A stretch of DNA of 64,000 nt from Brevipalpus yothersi (Eukaryota; Arthropoda; Arachnida; Trombidiformes; Tenuipalpidae): positions 6,618-70,617 of the forward strand of contig QZCP01000523.1 of assembly GCA_003956705.1 (NCBI GenBank), written 5' to 3'. The position numbers and the translations under genes are program-made. Below are positions 48,973 to 61,627 of this stretch, piece after piece (the first letter of the stretch is position 1; every line of letters begins with the position of its first letter). The notes below the pieces were generated by a model. The model was not told the DNA's origin. It made no database searches and was given only the letters and a program-made list of their open reading frames with translations.

Positions 48973-49780
48973 CTAATGACAAATACAATCATTTTTTAGG
49001 CTTATTGGGGACTGATGATCAAAATACTGTATACTCATTTTAGAGATTGAAACCCCTATCATACACATAAACACACACATCAAGTGTATTTTAATATTGT
49101 CAATTTGGCTATATCTTTGTCATCGAATACCGGTTAATTGGATTGAGATCATTTGCATTAGCAATTTTTTTCCTCTAGTCTTCCTTCCATCGAATCTCTA
49201 TGCTCTTTCACAATCTAGGGATAGCTTATTCTTTTTTTTCCAATCAATGTAAAGATGACCCTCATAATTTTTTTCATCATCAATTATTACGTGTAGTCAT
49301 CTCTTCTCTCTTCCCCTCCTTTTACCTCGAAATTTTGCGAATGCCAATCGCACAAGGCCTTTACTCCTTCACAAATATCAGATGCCATCATCATCATAAT
49401 ATTGATATCACTTTTGGATGTTTACAAAAAGAGGTCTGAAAACAAGTAGTCAACATGCCAATTGTACATTCAGCATACAAAATATTCCTCTTCTCTTCCC
49501 TTTTCTCCTCTTCTCTTCTCTTTCTTCCTTTCTCTATCTCTCTCTTCTTCTCTTCTGTTCTGATCTGTATACATTCACATGATACCTAAACAGTCAATTC
49601 AGACTAAGCTCTTACAATATTCAAGCTGCTTCTTCTAAGCCCAACCTGTTGAAACAGTTGTAACCTGTTAATTTGTTAATATTGTTCTTGGTTATTGGGT
49701 GATATATTTTCAATGAAACTATCTGCAGATTAGCTACCGAAAAACTGCCATTATTATTATCAGCCAATTACTTGGGGGAG

Positions 49781-49784
<4 letters not shown>

Positions 49785-49827
<43 letters not shown>
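49785..49827. repeat. (GA)n microsatellite
   Basis: Pure GA tract of about 43 bp. Confidence 0.95.
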
Positions 49828-49830
<3 letters not shown>

Positions 49831-51511
49831 GTTTTCCAAGTTTTTCTGATCCTATGAATCTTTAACAAATGAGAGAGTTCATTGAGACTTCAAAGTAACC
49901 ATCTTTTTTTTCGAATCAAATGTGGTATCATATCTGTACGATGGAACTGAAATTATCATATGCAAAAATTGGAATAGATATCATGAGATGTACAATGAAT
50001 GAAAAAAATTGTACGATAAGCAAATTATTGTGAGGTCAATTGATTGTATTCATTGTGATCTTTCTTTCTTTCTTTCTCTCATTTTGAGGAATTTGAATGC
50101 ACATTATTCGAATGAGAGAGAAAAAAGGTTTTCGTTTCTTTTTTCTTCTCTTTCTCCTTCTTCTTCTTCTTCATCTCTCGAACTTTTACCGAAACTGAAC
50201 CAGCTTTAGTCTCTCTCTCTCTCTCTCTCACGAGCATGGCTATACAACAAAAAGCTTTCAAGCAGATAATTGGAAACTACCTTTTGACTTCTTATCAAAC
50301 TGAAAGTGCGGACTTAAACCTGGTTTTACCGGACGCAACATCAGTAGTGGGAAAAACAGGAAAAAAAAAGTATCGATGATGATGAAAATCAGTATCAATT
50401 CATGATATAGTCAGTGGAAACCATGACCTCCTGATGTGTTTACATGGGATTTTTAATGTGTCATTACGCAAGCGTTCATAAACTTTCAGTACATACATAT
50501 ACGCACATGTATCCATATGCCCTACTAAACATATAGTATGTCATGTTGAAAGAAAAGTTTTTTCGGTAGCTTTTATCAGTAAATTTTGCTCTCAGTCATG
50601 GTACCTACTTGCATACCAAATGCCATGGGTAATGTCGTGTGTTGTTTACCATTAAATTGAACTGTCCCACCAAGCAATGTCGTCACGGGTATTCTCGTCT
50701 CTCTCTCTCTCTCTTTCTCTCTCTTCCAATGGAACGTTTAGCATTTGTTTACATTGCTAAAATGAGTATGCGATTTATAAGAGGTGGGAAAGCCCAAGAT
50801 GCAGCAAATGAAAATCATTGATGCAAGTGAAGAGTCTACTTTTTACCAGGCCCAATATTCAATACATAGATCTACATGTAAAGTAGTTAACATTTTTAGC
50901 AATTCGCCTGGAGACTATTTCGCTCTCTCACTCTCTCTCTCTCTCTCTCTATCTCTTTTATCTCTTGTCAAGGAAATAGGTTTGATATTAATACAAGAGT
51001 TAGAGAGAGAGAAAGAGAGAGAAAAAAAGTTCTACTGGTATACTCAACAGCCATGAAAGATATTTATTCTTTGCTCACTCGCATCAAGCTCTAAGACCAG
51101 AGAAGTGAAATGACCATTAGGTATATGTATTTATATAAGTAGTGGATCTTTTTCCGAAATCATGTCAGTGAAACAATCTTCATCGACCCTGACAAGTATT
51201 GAAGAAAAATCATAGGAAAACTTGTTCATATTGAACATTTCAACCCTAAACATAAATACTTTTAAGGTGTCGGAGAGGAAGGAGAAAAAGAATATCGAAA
51301 AAAATAAATTGCAAGACCAGAAATCAGCATTCTAGTCTCATTACTGCTACTATACTGAACCTTAAACACACACACACACACATACGCACAATTTATTCAT
51401 TCATCTAATCTGTTCAGTATCTTTTCCTCTTTGCTTATGCCATTTTTTACTGTCATTTGTGGTGATGTTATGTTGATGTTCAATTTTGAAACTATTCTCA
51501 GTCATCTCTCA

Positions 51512-51513
<2 letters not shown>

Positions 51514-51577
<64 letters not shown>

Positions 51578-51590
51578 TCTCCCTCTCTTT
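51514..51590. repeat. (CT)n microsatellite
   Basis: CT tract of about 75 bp with CTCCCTCTCC interruptions at its right end. Confidence 0.97.
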
Positions 51591-52275
51591 CTCCTACCTC
51601 GAGTTGCACCAGCGATTGTATGTACTGAGTGTGTATATTTTCACAACAATACGGAACAATATTGCCTGTAAAAGTGTCGTGAAAATTTGCCAAATTAGGG
51701 ATGAAGAATGGCAAAAATCATCTCTCTCATGGATGTTGAGATGTGTAACTCCACTCCTTTCTTCACTCACATCGCCTGTCTCTCTCTTTCTTCTCTCCAA
51801 TCAGTTGATCAGTAAGGCAGGTACTGTTAGACCATCTTCAGCCACACCAGTAATCGAGTGAATTATTGATAGAAGCGATTGTATGGATGTTGTGTGTGTG
51901 TAAGTGTGTGTGGTGCTTACACTAGTAGCGAGTGAATCAATTGTATTATTCGAATCGAGAGGCTGTCTTGTTCACCATTATTATTGCGTTTAGTCCATCT
52001 TTTTTTCTCTCTCTCTCTCTCCTTCCTTTCTCATTGCACCAGTTTGATTTTGCCAGTTATCCATGATTTCGAATGTACTTGTATAGTGTTGCCAGTGTCC
52101 AGAACATTGTCAAGATCAAACATTTACTATCTTTTTTTCTCTCTCTCTCTCTTATTCAAGCATCATCGTCACGAGTTGGTGTCCTTCTCCCGTTATCCTT
52201 CTCAAAGTTGTCCCATTTTTCTTCGGTGACCCTAGCTCGCGGCCTCTTCCACCAGATAATAGTATTCATATTGTT

Positions 52276-52276
<1 letters not shown>

Positions 52277-52316
<40 letters not shown>
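52277..52316. repeat. (CT)n microsatellite
   Basis: Pure CT tract of about 40 bp. A CA tract lies at 52484-52502. Confidence 0.95.
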
Positions 52317-52320
<4 letters not shown>

Positions 52321-52475
52321 CCACTTCTCTCTGGGTGTTCACGCTCACCGTCTCCATGATCATGATTTAGATAACATACCACTTTTAATCATCATAACCA
52401 CCACCACAAGCCTCATTGCCTGATCGTCTAGTCGATCAGTCCAAATCGATCGCCTTGGAGTGTTCGCTCTTGAAG

Positions 52476-52506
<31 letters not shown>

Positions 52507-53977
52507 CTCTTTCACTCACTAATCCATACTCTGTATTGACTGTTAAACAGATCCAGTAAACGCACGCCATCATCACTTGCCCATTCCTCTTCTCTCACTC
52601 TTGTCTCATCTATCCAGAGGATAGATCATCCTTCTCCCAATCACACATATCGCCTGATAATAAACAGTTAAGTGATCCATCCAATCACTGGACTTCTCTT
52701 CTAGAATCAGTATTCAAAATTAGTCATTTATGTATGTATCATCAAGAGGGCGAGAGAGAGAGAGAGAGAAAAGAGAGATTACACATGTTGTGATGAGTGT
52801 TCAAGGCTCTGTTATTGATGAGTATAGTTGCGATCATCCCTTGTTGTAGTCAAACTTTCAAACTTTTTGCCTCTTCATCCTCTCACACTGTAGCCCATCT
52901 TTCTACTTATTAGCACTCGGTTAGCTTACTCGATTGGCAGGCGAATCAACAATTTATTACCCTCTCTCTCTCTTTCTCTTTCTTTCTCACATATACACAT
53001 TTACTCTCCACTGTTCATCACTTTACTTGTTACACTTTAACCATAGTGCAATAAGTGAGAGAAAGAGAGAGTGTAAGAGAATAACTCTTTGACTACTTGC
53101 CTCTCTTTCTCTTTCTCTCTCTCTACACCTGATTGTGTTTTTGGTGTATGTGTATATTTTAAACCATCGTATTGAGAGAATAAAAAACACAAACAAGTAA
53201 CTTAATAATCAATCGAGAGCAATATTAAAACTAGCTATCTGGTGCTTTCTGGTGGTTACTTTACTATTACTTGTGCTTTATCAACTGCCTTTTTCCTTCA
53301 CATCCACACACACATCCATTCGATACATACATTCATGTATATCTTCAACGTCAACGTTTTCACTCTCAACTCACCTTGTTAATCGTACTGATCTCGCGAA
53401 TCGCTTCGATGCCTTCCACTTTCAACACACAATCAATCAGTCATTTCTTCTAACCCAAGCCAGGCCTGCCAAGAACTTTACTGAACTTTTATTGTTGTTT
53501 TTCGTCATTTGATTTTTTTACCTACGAACCGGAAGAGAATAAGCAGTTCTCACTCTGTGTTTGTGTGTGTGTGTGTGTATGTGTGAATGTGAATGTATAT
53601 GAGTGTGTGAGAGAGAGAGGACATAATCTCGATTCAAGGATTTATTTCATCTTCTCTCGAAACTTTTTCGTCTTGTTATTTTGCTTTGTGTTTATCTCAC
53701 TCTCTAACATATTTATATATATATTTATATACTCTCCCACTTTTTATCTTGTGAATTATTGACATCTCTATTTCATCCCTCTATTCTCAATGTCCAACTA
53801 TCGATGACCACATGCAAACAGTAATGTCTATTACTACTACTACTACTGCTACAAGCATACCAATTGTTGACATGAAATTAATTGTTGTTGTTTGGTTTTT
53901 TTCTTCTCTCCACTCTTTCTTCTCTTTTCCTTCCTCTCTTACTGTATTTCTCCCTCTCCACACTTGATCATCTACAG

Positions 53978-56900
53978 TGAACCTCAGTGGACGAGGTAAA
54001 GTAGACATGTCCAATTTTGAATTGCTCAAAGTACTTGGTACTGGTGCCTATGGTAAAGTGTTTTTAGTACGAAAAATTGGGGGTCATGATCATGGCAAAT
54101 TATATGCAATGAAAGTGCTTAAAAAAGCTTCTATAGTGCAAAAACAAAAGACTCTGGAACATACCAAAACGGAACGCCAAGTTCTTGAGGCTATTCGACA
54201 GTCGCCATTCCTTGTCACATTACATTATGCTTTTCAAACAGCTACCAAACTTCATCTTATTCTCGGTAAGTGTTGCTGTCCTGTTCCAATCTGTACTGTC
54301 CTGTCATTGTTTCTTCAACAAAATATCATGGTCCGCAAGCTTTATCAATTATCCATCTAAAAGTGATCACATGTCCATTAATGACATTTTTTTTTCTCTC
54401 TCCCTCTCTCTATACCTTAATGACAGATTACGTAAGCGGTGGTGAATTGTTCACCCATCTCTATCAACGAGAGCATTTCGAGGAGAATGAAGTTCGCATC
54501 TATATTGGAGAAATAATTCTCGCTTTAGAACATTTACATAAGGTAAGAGTCGATTTTTATCACCTTGCCACTTCATCAACATCATTCTACATGTTGGTTT
54601 GTGTGAAACTCTTGAATTATCGTTTCATTGATTTCTTTGCACCAGCCATTGCAACTTCGACATTTAGCAGCTTCATCACTTGGGTGTAAGGGAGAGAGAG
54701 AGAGTGGAGAAGATAAATGATGAAGCTAGTAAGGGATTAACGAAAAATATTTCAAATCAAAGCGAAGAAAAAAGTACCTCAAATCAGGTCAAAAGTTGAG
54801 CTCTCTGAGAAAAACCAGTAGAATTTTCATGTATCTTCTTTTGCAAGGGAAATGAAAATAGATTCCAATAGCCAAGTTGCGAGGCTAGAAGTTCATCACA
54901 TTACCAACTTGTTGCTCAAGAATGTGCCTTGATTTCTCTCTCTCACACACATACACACTCACTTCAGTATATATATTTAAAAGCTGAAGAAACATGCTGC
55001 AACTTACGACCCATTTTTCTTCAAAAGTTTCCTTAAAGTTGACATCTTCTGAGCAATTTTCGAAGCCTTTGATGAGTCCCTGAAATGTTATCTCTTGGGT
55101 TTCTTTTTCTTTTTCCCATTGGATAAGCTCTTCTCTTCTTCCCCATCCTTCTTCCTCTTCTCTCGTTCTCTTTATCTCTCTATCTCACTTACTTCTACTC
55201 TCTTTTTAATTAATCCGTGAAATTTGATTGGAGAAAAAGAGGCTCTTAACTTTTCATATGTACACAAATCCAAATATCTCATGTCCTATTCGGCTAATCT
55301 AATTTTTTTCTCTCTTTACCCTCTTCGTTAAAAATTCTTTTGAATAGCTTGGCATAATTTACCGTGATATAAAACTTGAGAATATACTTCTCGATCGTGA
55401 AGGACACATAGTACTCACTGATTTTGGTCTTAGTAAAGAGTTTCTGCCTCATGAGACGGTAAGGATCATAAAATATTTATTTAGATATAACTCAAAATGT
55501 GCATGCTAACAATCATTGCAAGAAAGATTGATGACGATCTCTCTCTCTCTCCTTCGTTCTTTTCTCTCAATTCTTCTGAACCCATGTGGTTGTGTTACGG
55601 CACTCTCTCTCTTCCTTTCATTCTTCACACACCAACAGGAAATGCGAACTTACTCGTTCTGTGGTACAATCGAGTATATGGCTCCTGAAGTTGTACGAGG
55701 TGGAACCTCCGGTCATGATTTCAGTGTCGACTGGTGGTCTGTCGGTGTTTTGACTTATGAACTACTCACAGGAGCTTCTCCATTCACAGTGGAGGGTCAA
55801 AAGAATACTCAGGCCGATATCAGCCGTCGTATATTGAAAAGCCATCCTCCGATGCCGGACTCCATGTCTCCGGAAGTGCAAGACTTTATAAAACGATTAC
55901 TAGTTAAGGATCCAAGGCGAAGACTTGGTGGTGGTATAGATGATGCCTATGAGCTCAAGCGGCATCCGTTTTTTGTAGGCTTAAATTGGGATCATCTTGC
56001 TCGCAAAAAAATTCGAGCACCTTTCATACCAAAGATAAATGGAGAATTAGATGTCAGTAATTTTGCCGATGAATTCACATCCATGGTGCCAACTGATTCT
56101 CCAGCAGTAATACCTCCTAATGATGATAAGATATTCAAAGGCTACTCTTATGTAGCACCTTCCGTTTTATTTAGTGAGAATGTGATTAGTGATGAATTGC
56201 TTAGCGACAATAGTGATTATGGTGATACTGATGATCAGATGATGAGCAAATGTGATTCCGATGATGTCGATATGCATTCATTACATGTGGTAGATGATGC
56301 TGATTTTAATTTTTCCAATCATAATTTAACTCATGCCAATGGCTCTTGTCATTTTGGTACTCATCTTGGTACCAAGTCCGGGAATCCGTCCTTGTCAAAA
56401 GCATCCCATCTTTTGCATCCATCCGATCACGAAGCTCATCAAGATCCTCAGTCACAGTGTATCAAAAAATCTCGCCTTTATCCTTCCTGCTTTCCTACAC
56501 GCAACCAAGTGTCTTTCAAATTTAAGCCTGACATGTCCACCCTACTTCCGTCCAAATTTCGAAACTCTCCGTTCTTCCAAAACTATGAACTTAAAGTCAA
56601 CGAAGCTATTCTTGGAGATGGTAGCTTCTCTGTTTGCCGAAAATGTGTCCATAAACGTACTGGTATCGAATATGCAGTCAAAATAGTTAGTCGTCGAGTA
56701 GATACAAGTAGAGAGATTCAACTCCTTAAACAATGCCAAGGGCATGCAAATATTGTTAATCTTATAGAGGTATATCATGACGAAGTCCACACTTATATTG
56801 TATTAGAACTACTCAAAGGAGGTGAACTTCTAGAACGCATTCGAAAGAGAAAATATTTCACCGAACAAGAAGCTGGTCGTATTTTTCGAGGGCTTGTATC

Positions 56901-58368
56901 TGCCGTTAATTTTATGCACTCCAAAGGAATAGTCCATAGAGATCTTAAGCCAGAGGTAATTTCCTGATTTAATTTTACATTCTCACCATTCTCTCATCAA
57001 TATTGATGACTGAATATTCTATGTATTTCCCATTATTCATCACACTATGTTTCTCAAGGTTATTTCTCAAACGTTTCCCTTCTCTTTTTTTGCTTCATTG
57101 ATTAGAATCTCATTTTTGTGAATGATTCTGATGAATCCGATGTAAAACTGGTAGATTTTGGTTTCGCTCGTTACAAGCCAATCAACAATGAATCTATGCG
57201 AACACCCTGCTTCACTCTGAATTATGCGGCGCCAGAAGTTTTACAGCAGGCATTACCATCGTCCAGTAAATCATCTACATCATCATCCTCATTCTCATCA
57301 TCATCTGCACACTCATCATCCGAATTGTCAATGCTCCATCATTACGATGCTAATCAAAACCAAAATCAAAATATATCTTCAAGCACAACGAATACCACAA
57401 GTTCTGTAAAAGATGGTATACCAAACGATGGCTACAATGAATCTTGTGATATTTGGAGTTTAGGAGTCATTTTATACACTATGCTTTCAGGAAAAGCTCC
57501 TTTTCAAACGTATTCAAGAGAATCGAGTGTTGCTGTCATCATGACTCGTATTAAAGAGGGTGAGTTCTCCTTTTCGGAAGCTCAATGGTCCAATGTTTCT
57601 GAGAGTGCAAAAAGTGTCATAATTGGTTTGCTTACCATCGATCCTCACAAGCGTCTGTCTATAAATGAGCTCCTACAGCATCCATGGGTGAGAAGGATAG
57701 ATACGAGAGAAAGCTATATGGACAGCTCATCAATGGCTCCCAACATTTGGAATGACACTACTTGTGATCGTCACCCCGAGACGGAAGTTAAGCGTTCCCT
57801 TGATGCATTCCAAACGACTCGTCGGAATGCTTTTAGATTAGATGATGTCTCAGCTGCTCCTCTGGCTCAGCGTAGAAAGTTTAAGAAAAGCAGCAGTTGC
57901 AGCTCAGCAAGTAGCTCTCTTTCCACAAACACTCCTACTATCATGACCAGCAGCAACTCAAGTGTCTCTGAATGTTTGTCCGCCCCTCACGTTCGCAAGC
58001 CATCAATATCAGATCATGACTCTATTTTCAATTTCTCGGAATCCAGAGTTAATGCCTATTTATCTGGTCTTGCACCCAGTGAATCTCAGCTTACAGATAC
58101 TGGCTACGGTATGTTTGAGATTTCCTTATATTTATTTAGTTATACATTCTTACTGACAAGTATTATTGTTTTCTCTTTTCCTTACACAGGAACCAAAGTT
58201 TCACCCTACTTTTCCAAAAGACAACGTGATGATAGTGTTGTTATTGTTTCAGAGTATTTAATAGAAGGACTTGAAGTCACTCCTCATCGATTGCCTGATG
58301 CACTCTGTGCATCGGCAAGTGAGCGAGCCAAAAAGCGAACACGTTTAGAGACAATTGTTATTGAATAA
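53978..58368 (+). CDS. MSK1/2 (RPS6KA5/4, Drosophila JIL-1) type tandem-domain kinase; 5' coding end unresolved
   Basis: Six coding exons in phase: 53978-54265, 54427-54542, 55348-55458, 55639-56955, 57106-58108 and 58190-58368 (about 1004 aa). The first exon starts with TG of a split codon. The N-terminal AGC kinase has FELLKVLGTGAYGKVFLVRK, YAMKVLKK, YRDIKLEN, DFGLSK and YSFCGTIEYMAPE, then the AGC tail FIPKINGELDVSNFADEFTS, turn-motif site PTDSP and hydrophobic motif FKGYSYVAPS. The C-terminal CaMK-type kinase has GDGSFSVCRKC, AVKIVSRR, HRDLKPEN, DFGFAR and RTPCFTLNYAAPE, keeping the Thr-Pro site that ERK/p38 phosphorylate in MSK1. The end has PLAQRRKFKK, equal to the MSK docking/nuclear signal PLAKRRKMKK. 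MSKs phosphorylate histone H3 and CREB in the nucleus downstream of MAP kinases. An Asp/His/Ser-rich linker joins the domains. The C-terminal kinase carries a Ser/Asn/Gln-rich insert of about 65 residues after APE. Confidence 0.95.
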
Positions 58369-58369
58369 A
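58364..58369 (+). terminator. Possible poly(A) hexamer overlapping the kinase stop codon
   Basis: AATAAA formed by GAA TAA AAA, so the hexamer contains the stop codon itself. If it were used the 3' UTR would be only about 20-30 nt. Other signals further downstream are also possible. Confidence 0.25.
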
Positions 58370-60413
58370 AAGAATTTAGATGATGAAGTATAATATTCAT
58401 AATGATATGTTATGCATACGGATTCGCTCATGATTTGATATTTTATCAACCTTTCCAATTAATTCGCATCGAGCTTATGACAAAATTGCTAAGGTTAACT
58501 GCCATAAATTATCAAACATCATCAGAGCTGATGAAGTTGCAATTCAAAAATTCAAACTGTTCTTGTACATGTAAATACGCATTTTGGTGATTATTTTTCT
58601 TCATAAATTTTATGAGACTATATAAATTTTTGTGAAATTGAAAAACCTCAAAACTAAACTATGATCAAAAGAGTTCCTATCTCTTTATACGTTCATTAAC
58701 TGTTTTTTCCGTTGATTTAATATTTATCACACATTCTTTTAGCATTGATCTTCGCTTGAGTTCATGAGAAGTCTCCAACAATTGACTCACTTATTCATTG
58801 CATGACCTATGGAGAGATCAAAAAATTGTGAACAATATACCGATTGATGAAAGACACTAACGAGTAGCGTTTCTTGCCGGGGGACGGCAATTATTTTGGA
58901 GGGGTGTTAATTTTTCGATTAAGAATATCGATATGTATTTCTAACGATGTGGGCAAACTTCAGACCAGGCAGACAAACCACCTCCCTCATAATCACTTGG
59001 TTTTCAGAATAGACCTGATCCTAATCCTATCGCGGGTATCTTTCACAATAGAGATGGATTCATTGAAAATTCTGTCAACACTAAGGCTCCTGAAAACCTT
59101 TGTCTAATTTTCATGATTGGAATTTTCTGATTTTGTCCTTTAGTTAATTCAAGATTTTCAATTTCCAATTTTCGGTGACTTATAATCAAAAGCTTTCTAA
59201 TACTGGAAGATTCACTAACAGTTGCTCTATTATAAATTACTCCATGAGACTTTTGAATTTATCAACTAGCTTGCTAACTTGATATCGATTACATCCATCA
59301 TGTCAATTGTTCAACAGATTATTGTGAATAAGCTCGTAAGAGAAAGATATTAGCTCAACTGTCAAGTTGTACATTTAGATTTTTTTCAGATTAGGAAATA
59401 GGTAATGAAATTGTGTGCTTAGAAGAACCCTCATAAATCTGATTAAATTAATTCTCGGTCTTTTTATAAGTATATGAAATACTTCAAAATAAGTCAAAGT
59501 TGTTTGAATTTTTTAAATGACATCTTGAATTTTCTAATCACGAAATAATCAAGCAAAATTTTGTTGACACTGTTTGGTTCTTATCACATCTGGATAACTC
59601 CTAACTCTCAATCAGAAAAGAAAGCTTTTTACTCCCAGATTTAGAGCATACTACATGGATTTATGTTCCTGTGAGTTACTCGGTTATTGTTGTGGACCAA
59701 GAAGGGCTTTTCTCATTATTTCTACTTCGGAATTTGTTCTGATAAATGGGTGTAAGGCTGAATAGAAGTCGTGTTTTTGATCAAGATGGATCTGAGTTAA
59801 GAGAGAATTTTGCTCAATTTTCAAGGTCCGATAGAAATTTTTATGTGCTGTCAATATTGCTAAGAAAAACTGTTCCCGAACAAACTTTTTCAAACTGTTC
59901 AGAGAAAGTAGACAAAATTATCAAAAAAACGAATCTAAAACATCAAATTTTTATTATATCTTCCTTTATTTCACCACTTAGTCTAACACCATACAAGTCT
60001 TTTATTCGGAATGAAAATGGTAAACTTGTCACAATTTAAAATGTCGTTGCAACGAAATTGTTCAGAAGATGGCTAATCATTGACATGGTAGCAGCATCCA
60101 CAAGATGGCAGAATGCGGATAATTCGTTGTGATTAGCCGACTAGCGTATTAGATGGATAATGTCGTAGTGCCATCATCGTTAATCACTAACGATTTGCTC
60201 CACCCATAGCATGTTTTAAAAAGAGAACCTGACCGAAGAGAGCCTCAAGGTATGGTTCACTTTTCTATCTGGCTCTTTCTCTCCCAAATACATGCACATT
60301 TTTGCGATCTTATGCAAGTGTATCAGCCCGTAGTGTATTCAGTGAGTTTTTATCCAGCATCCCGGTGAGATCCTCTAACGAATTCACTTTTCCAACGTCG
60401 TTCGCTTCTCTTC

Positions 60414-60451
<38 letters not shown>

Positions 60452-60965
60452 CTTTTTCTCTCTCTGTGACCTCTTCTCTCCCTCTCTCTCTCAGTCTCTC
60501 ATCATCCATCCATCCTTTCATGCATGTGTGCTGATCGTAAGTTACAACCGTTTTTCCATGAGATTTTATTTTGATATCGCCGAGATTGATACAAACATTG
60601 GCAATGAGGTAGTTTTGGCTAGTGATCTTATCGCCAATATTTGCATCAATCCCATAGAAAAATGGCTGCAATCAACTTATCAGTTTCTATGTGAGTTGCT
60701 TTCGCAACCATAGAAAAGCGAAGAGTAAAAAAAGCAAGAAAGTTTGCTTTACTTTTTTCGTTATTAATATTGATTGTTGATTACTACCCCTGACATTGTT
60801 GATTTATCCAATATTACTAATTGGATTATGCATTTCTCGAACATCCACAGTATTGATTCATCACCAGCATCTTCTCAATAACATCTCTGTGATCATAAAA
60901 ATCATCATCATCTACATTATCATCGTCTCATCTGCATTTGAATAACGAAAGTAAAAGTACAAAAT
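58369..60965. other. Intergenic and candidate promoter
   Basis: AT-rich. A 97-codon plus-strand ORF at 59746-60039 overlaps a minus-strand ORF of similar quality; neither is recognised. Two AAGATGGC motifs (60066-60073, 60102-60109, YY1-like core) and a less AT-rich patch at 60100-60240 could mark a promoter for the candidate exon at 60966. CT-rich low-complexity sequence lies at 60410-60495. Confidence 0.4.
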
Positions 60966-61028
60966 ATGGCTATCGATGATAATGTTGATCGTACCTCAGA
61001 TGAAGGAGACATCGATGATGCCGATGAG
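60966..61028 (+). CDS. Candidate first coding exon of an unidentified gene
   Basis: ATG at 60966 opens a 21-codon acidic peptide (MAIDDNVDRTSDEGDIDDAD, then E) ending exactly at a consensus GTAAGT donor in phase 0. The preceding 100 bp are free of ATG near the start and look like a 5' UTR. A possible next exon begins at 63352 after TTTTTCCAG and continues in frame (ASSGFNSMIG), but its own donor is not clear. No family is recognisable from so few residues. The gene would continue past the right edge. Confidence 0.3.
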
Positions 61029-61553
61029 GTAAGTCGAAATTTTGTTTACCCAATAATTCAATTGGAAAATTTTCAATCATTAAGCTTTCTCGTGATCTAT
61101 GTGGATATTCCAGTCAACCACCATTTAATTTTTGTAAATCAGGTTAGAGAGAGTGAGTGAGTATGTGTGTGTGTGTGATTGTGTATTAGAGAGACATATG
61201 TAGAATCAGGTTACTATGCATTGGGAAAGTGGATTTCAAATCTAATTACCCTACTGATTGAGCAATATCAGTGACTTAATTGATATCATTTATGATCTAC
61301 AAATCTTTCAGTCAGCTAATCCTTGGAATCCTGCGGGCTTCATGGCCAATTACATTTGAGAAACGATAAATTTGAATTCCCTGGAATTCGAAATGTTCAC
61401 AATGCTAATTTTTCATGACTCCATCTTTCTTTAATCAACTCTGTCCCTGATGATTCTCTTTCCATCTATCTTTAGCCGATTCCTTGAAGTGACCTGAATA
61501 TCTTGTGTGCTGCTTTTAGCTTCAAGATCGATTCTACTTTTAATCTCCATTTT

Positions 61554-61555
<2 letters not shown>

Positions 61556-61626
<71 letters not shown>

Positions 61627-61627
61627 N
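61556..61627. repeat. (GA)n microsatellite ending in an ambiguous base
   Basis: GA tract of about 70 bp, immediately followed by an N at 61627, the only undetermined base in the window. The true length is probably uncertain and may be collapsed in the assembly. Confidence 0.97.

Larger units (their letters stand above)
45961..53977. other. Upstream region of the MSK-type kinase, microsatellite-rich
   Basis: No coding exon was recognised in these 8 kb, though the kinase's first exon (5' UTR and perhaps the N-terminal residues) should lie here. A somewhat GC-richer stretch near 46200-47330 (for example GACGCGCGTCTC at about 47149) is the best candidate for a promoter. Many CT/GA and CA/GT tracts generate chance Ser/Leu or Arg/Glu frames. 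Confidence 0.5.

Noticed and set aside
48659..48988. Arg/Glu-repeat minus-strand ORF of 109 aa
   Set aside because: Translation of the CT microsatellite. Similar frames at 51431-51714, 52073-52423 and 61503-61713 are rejected for the same reason.
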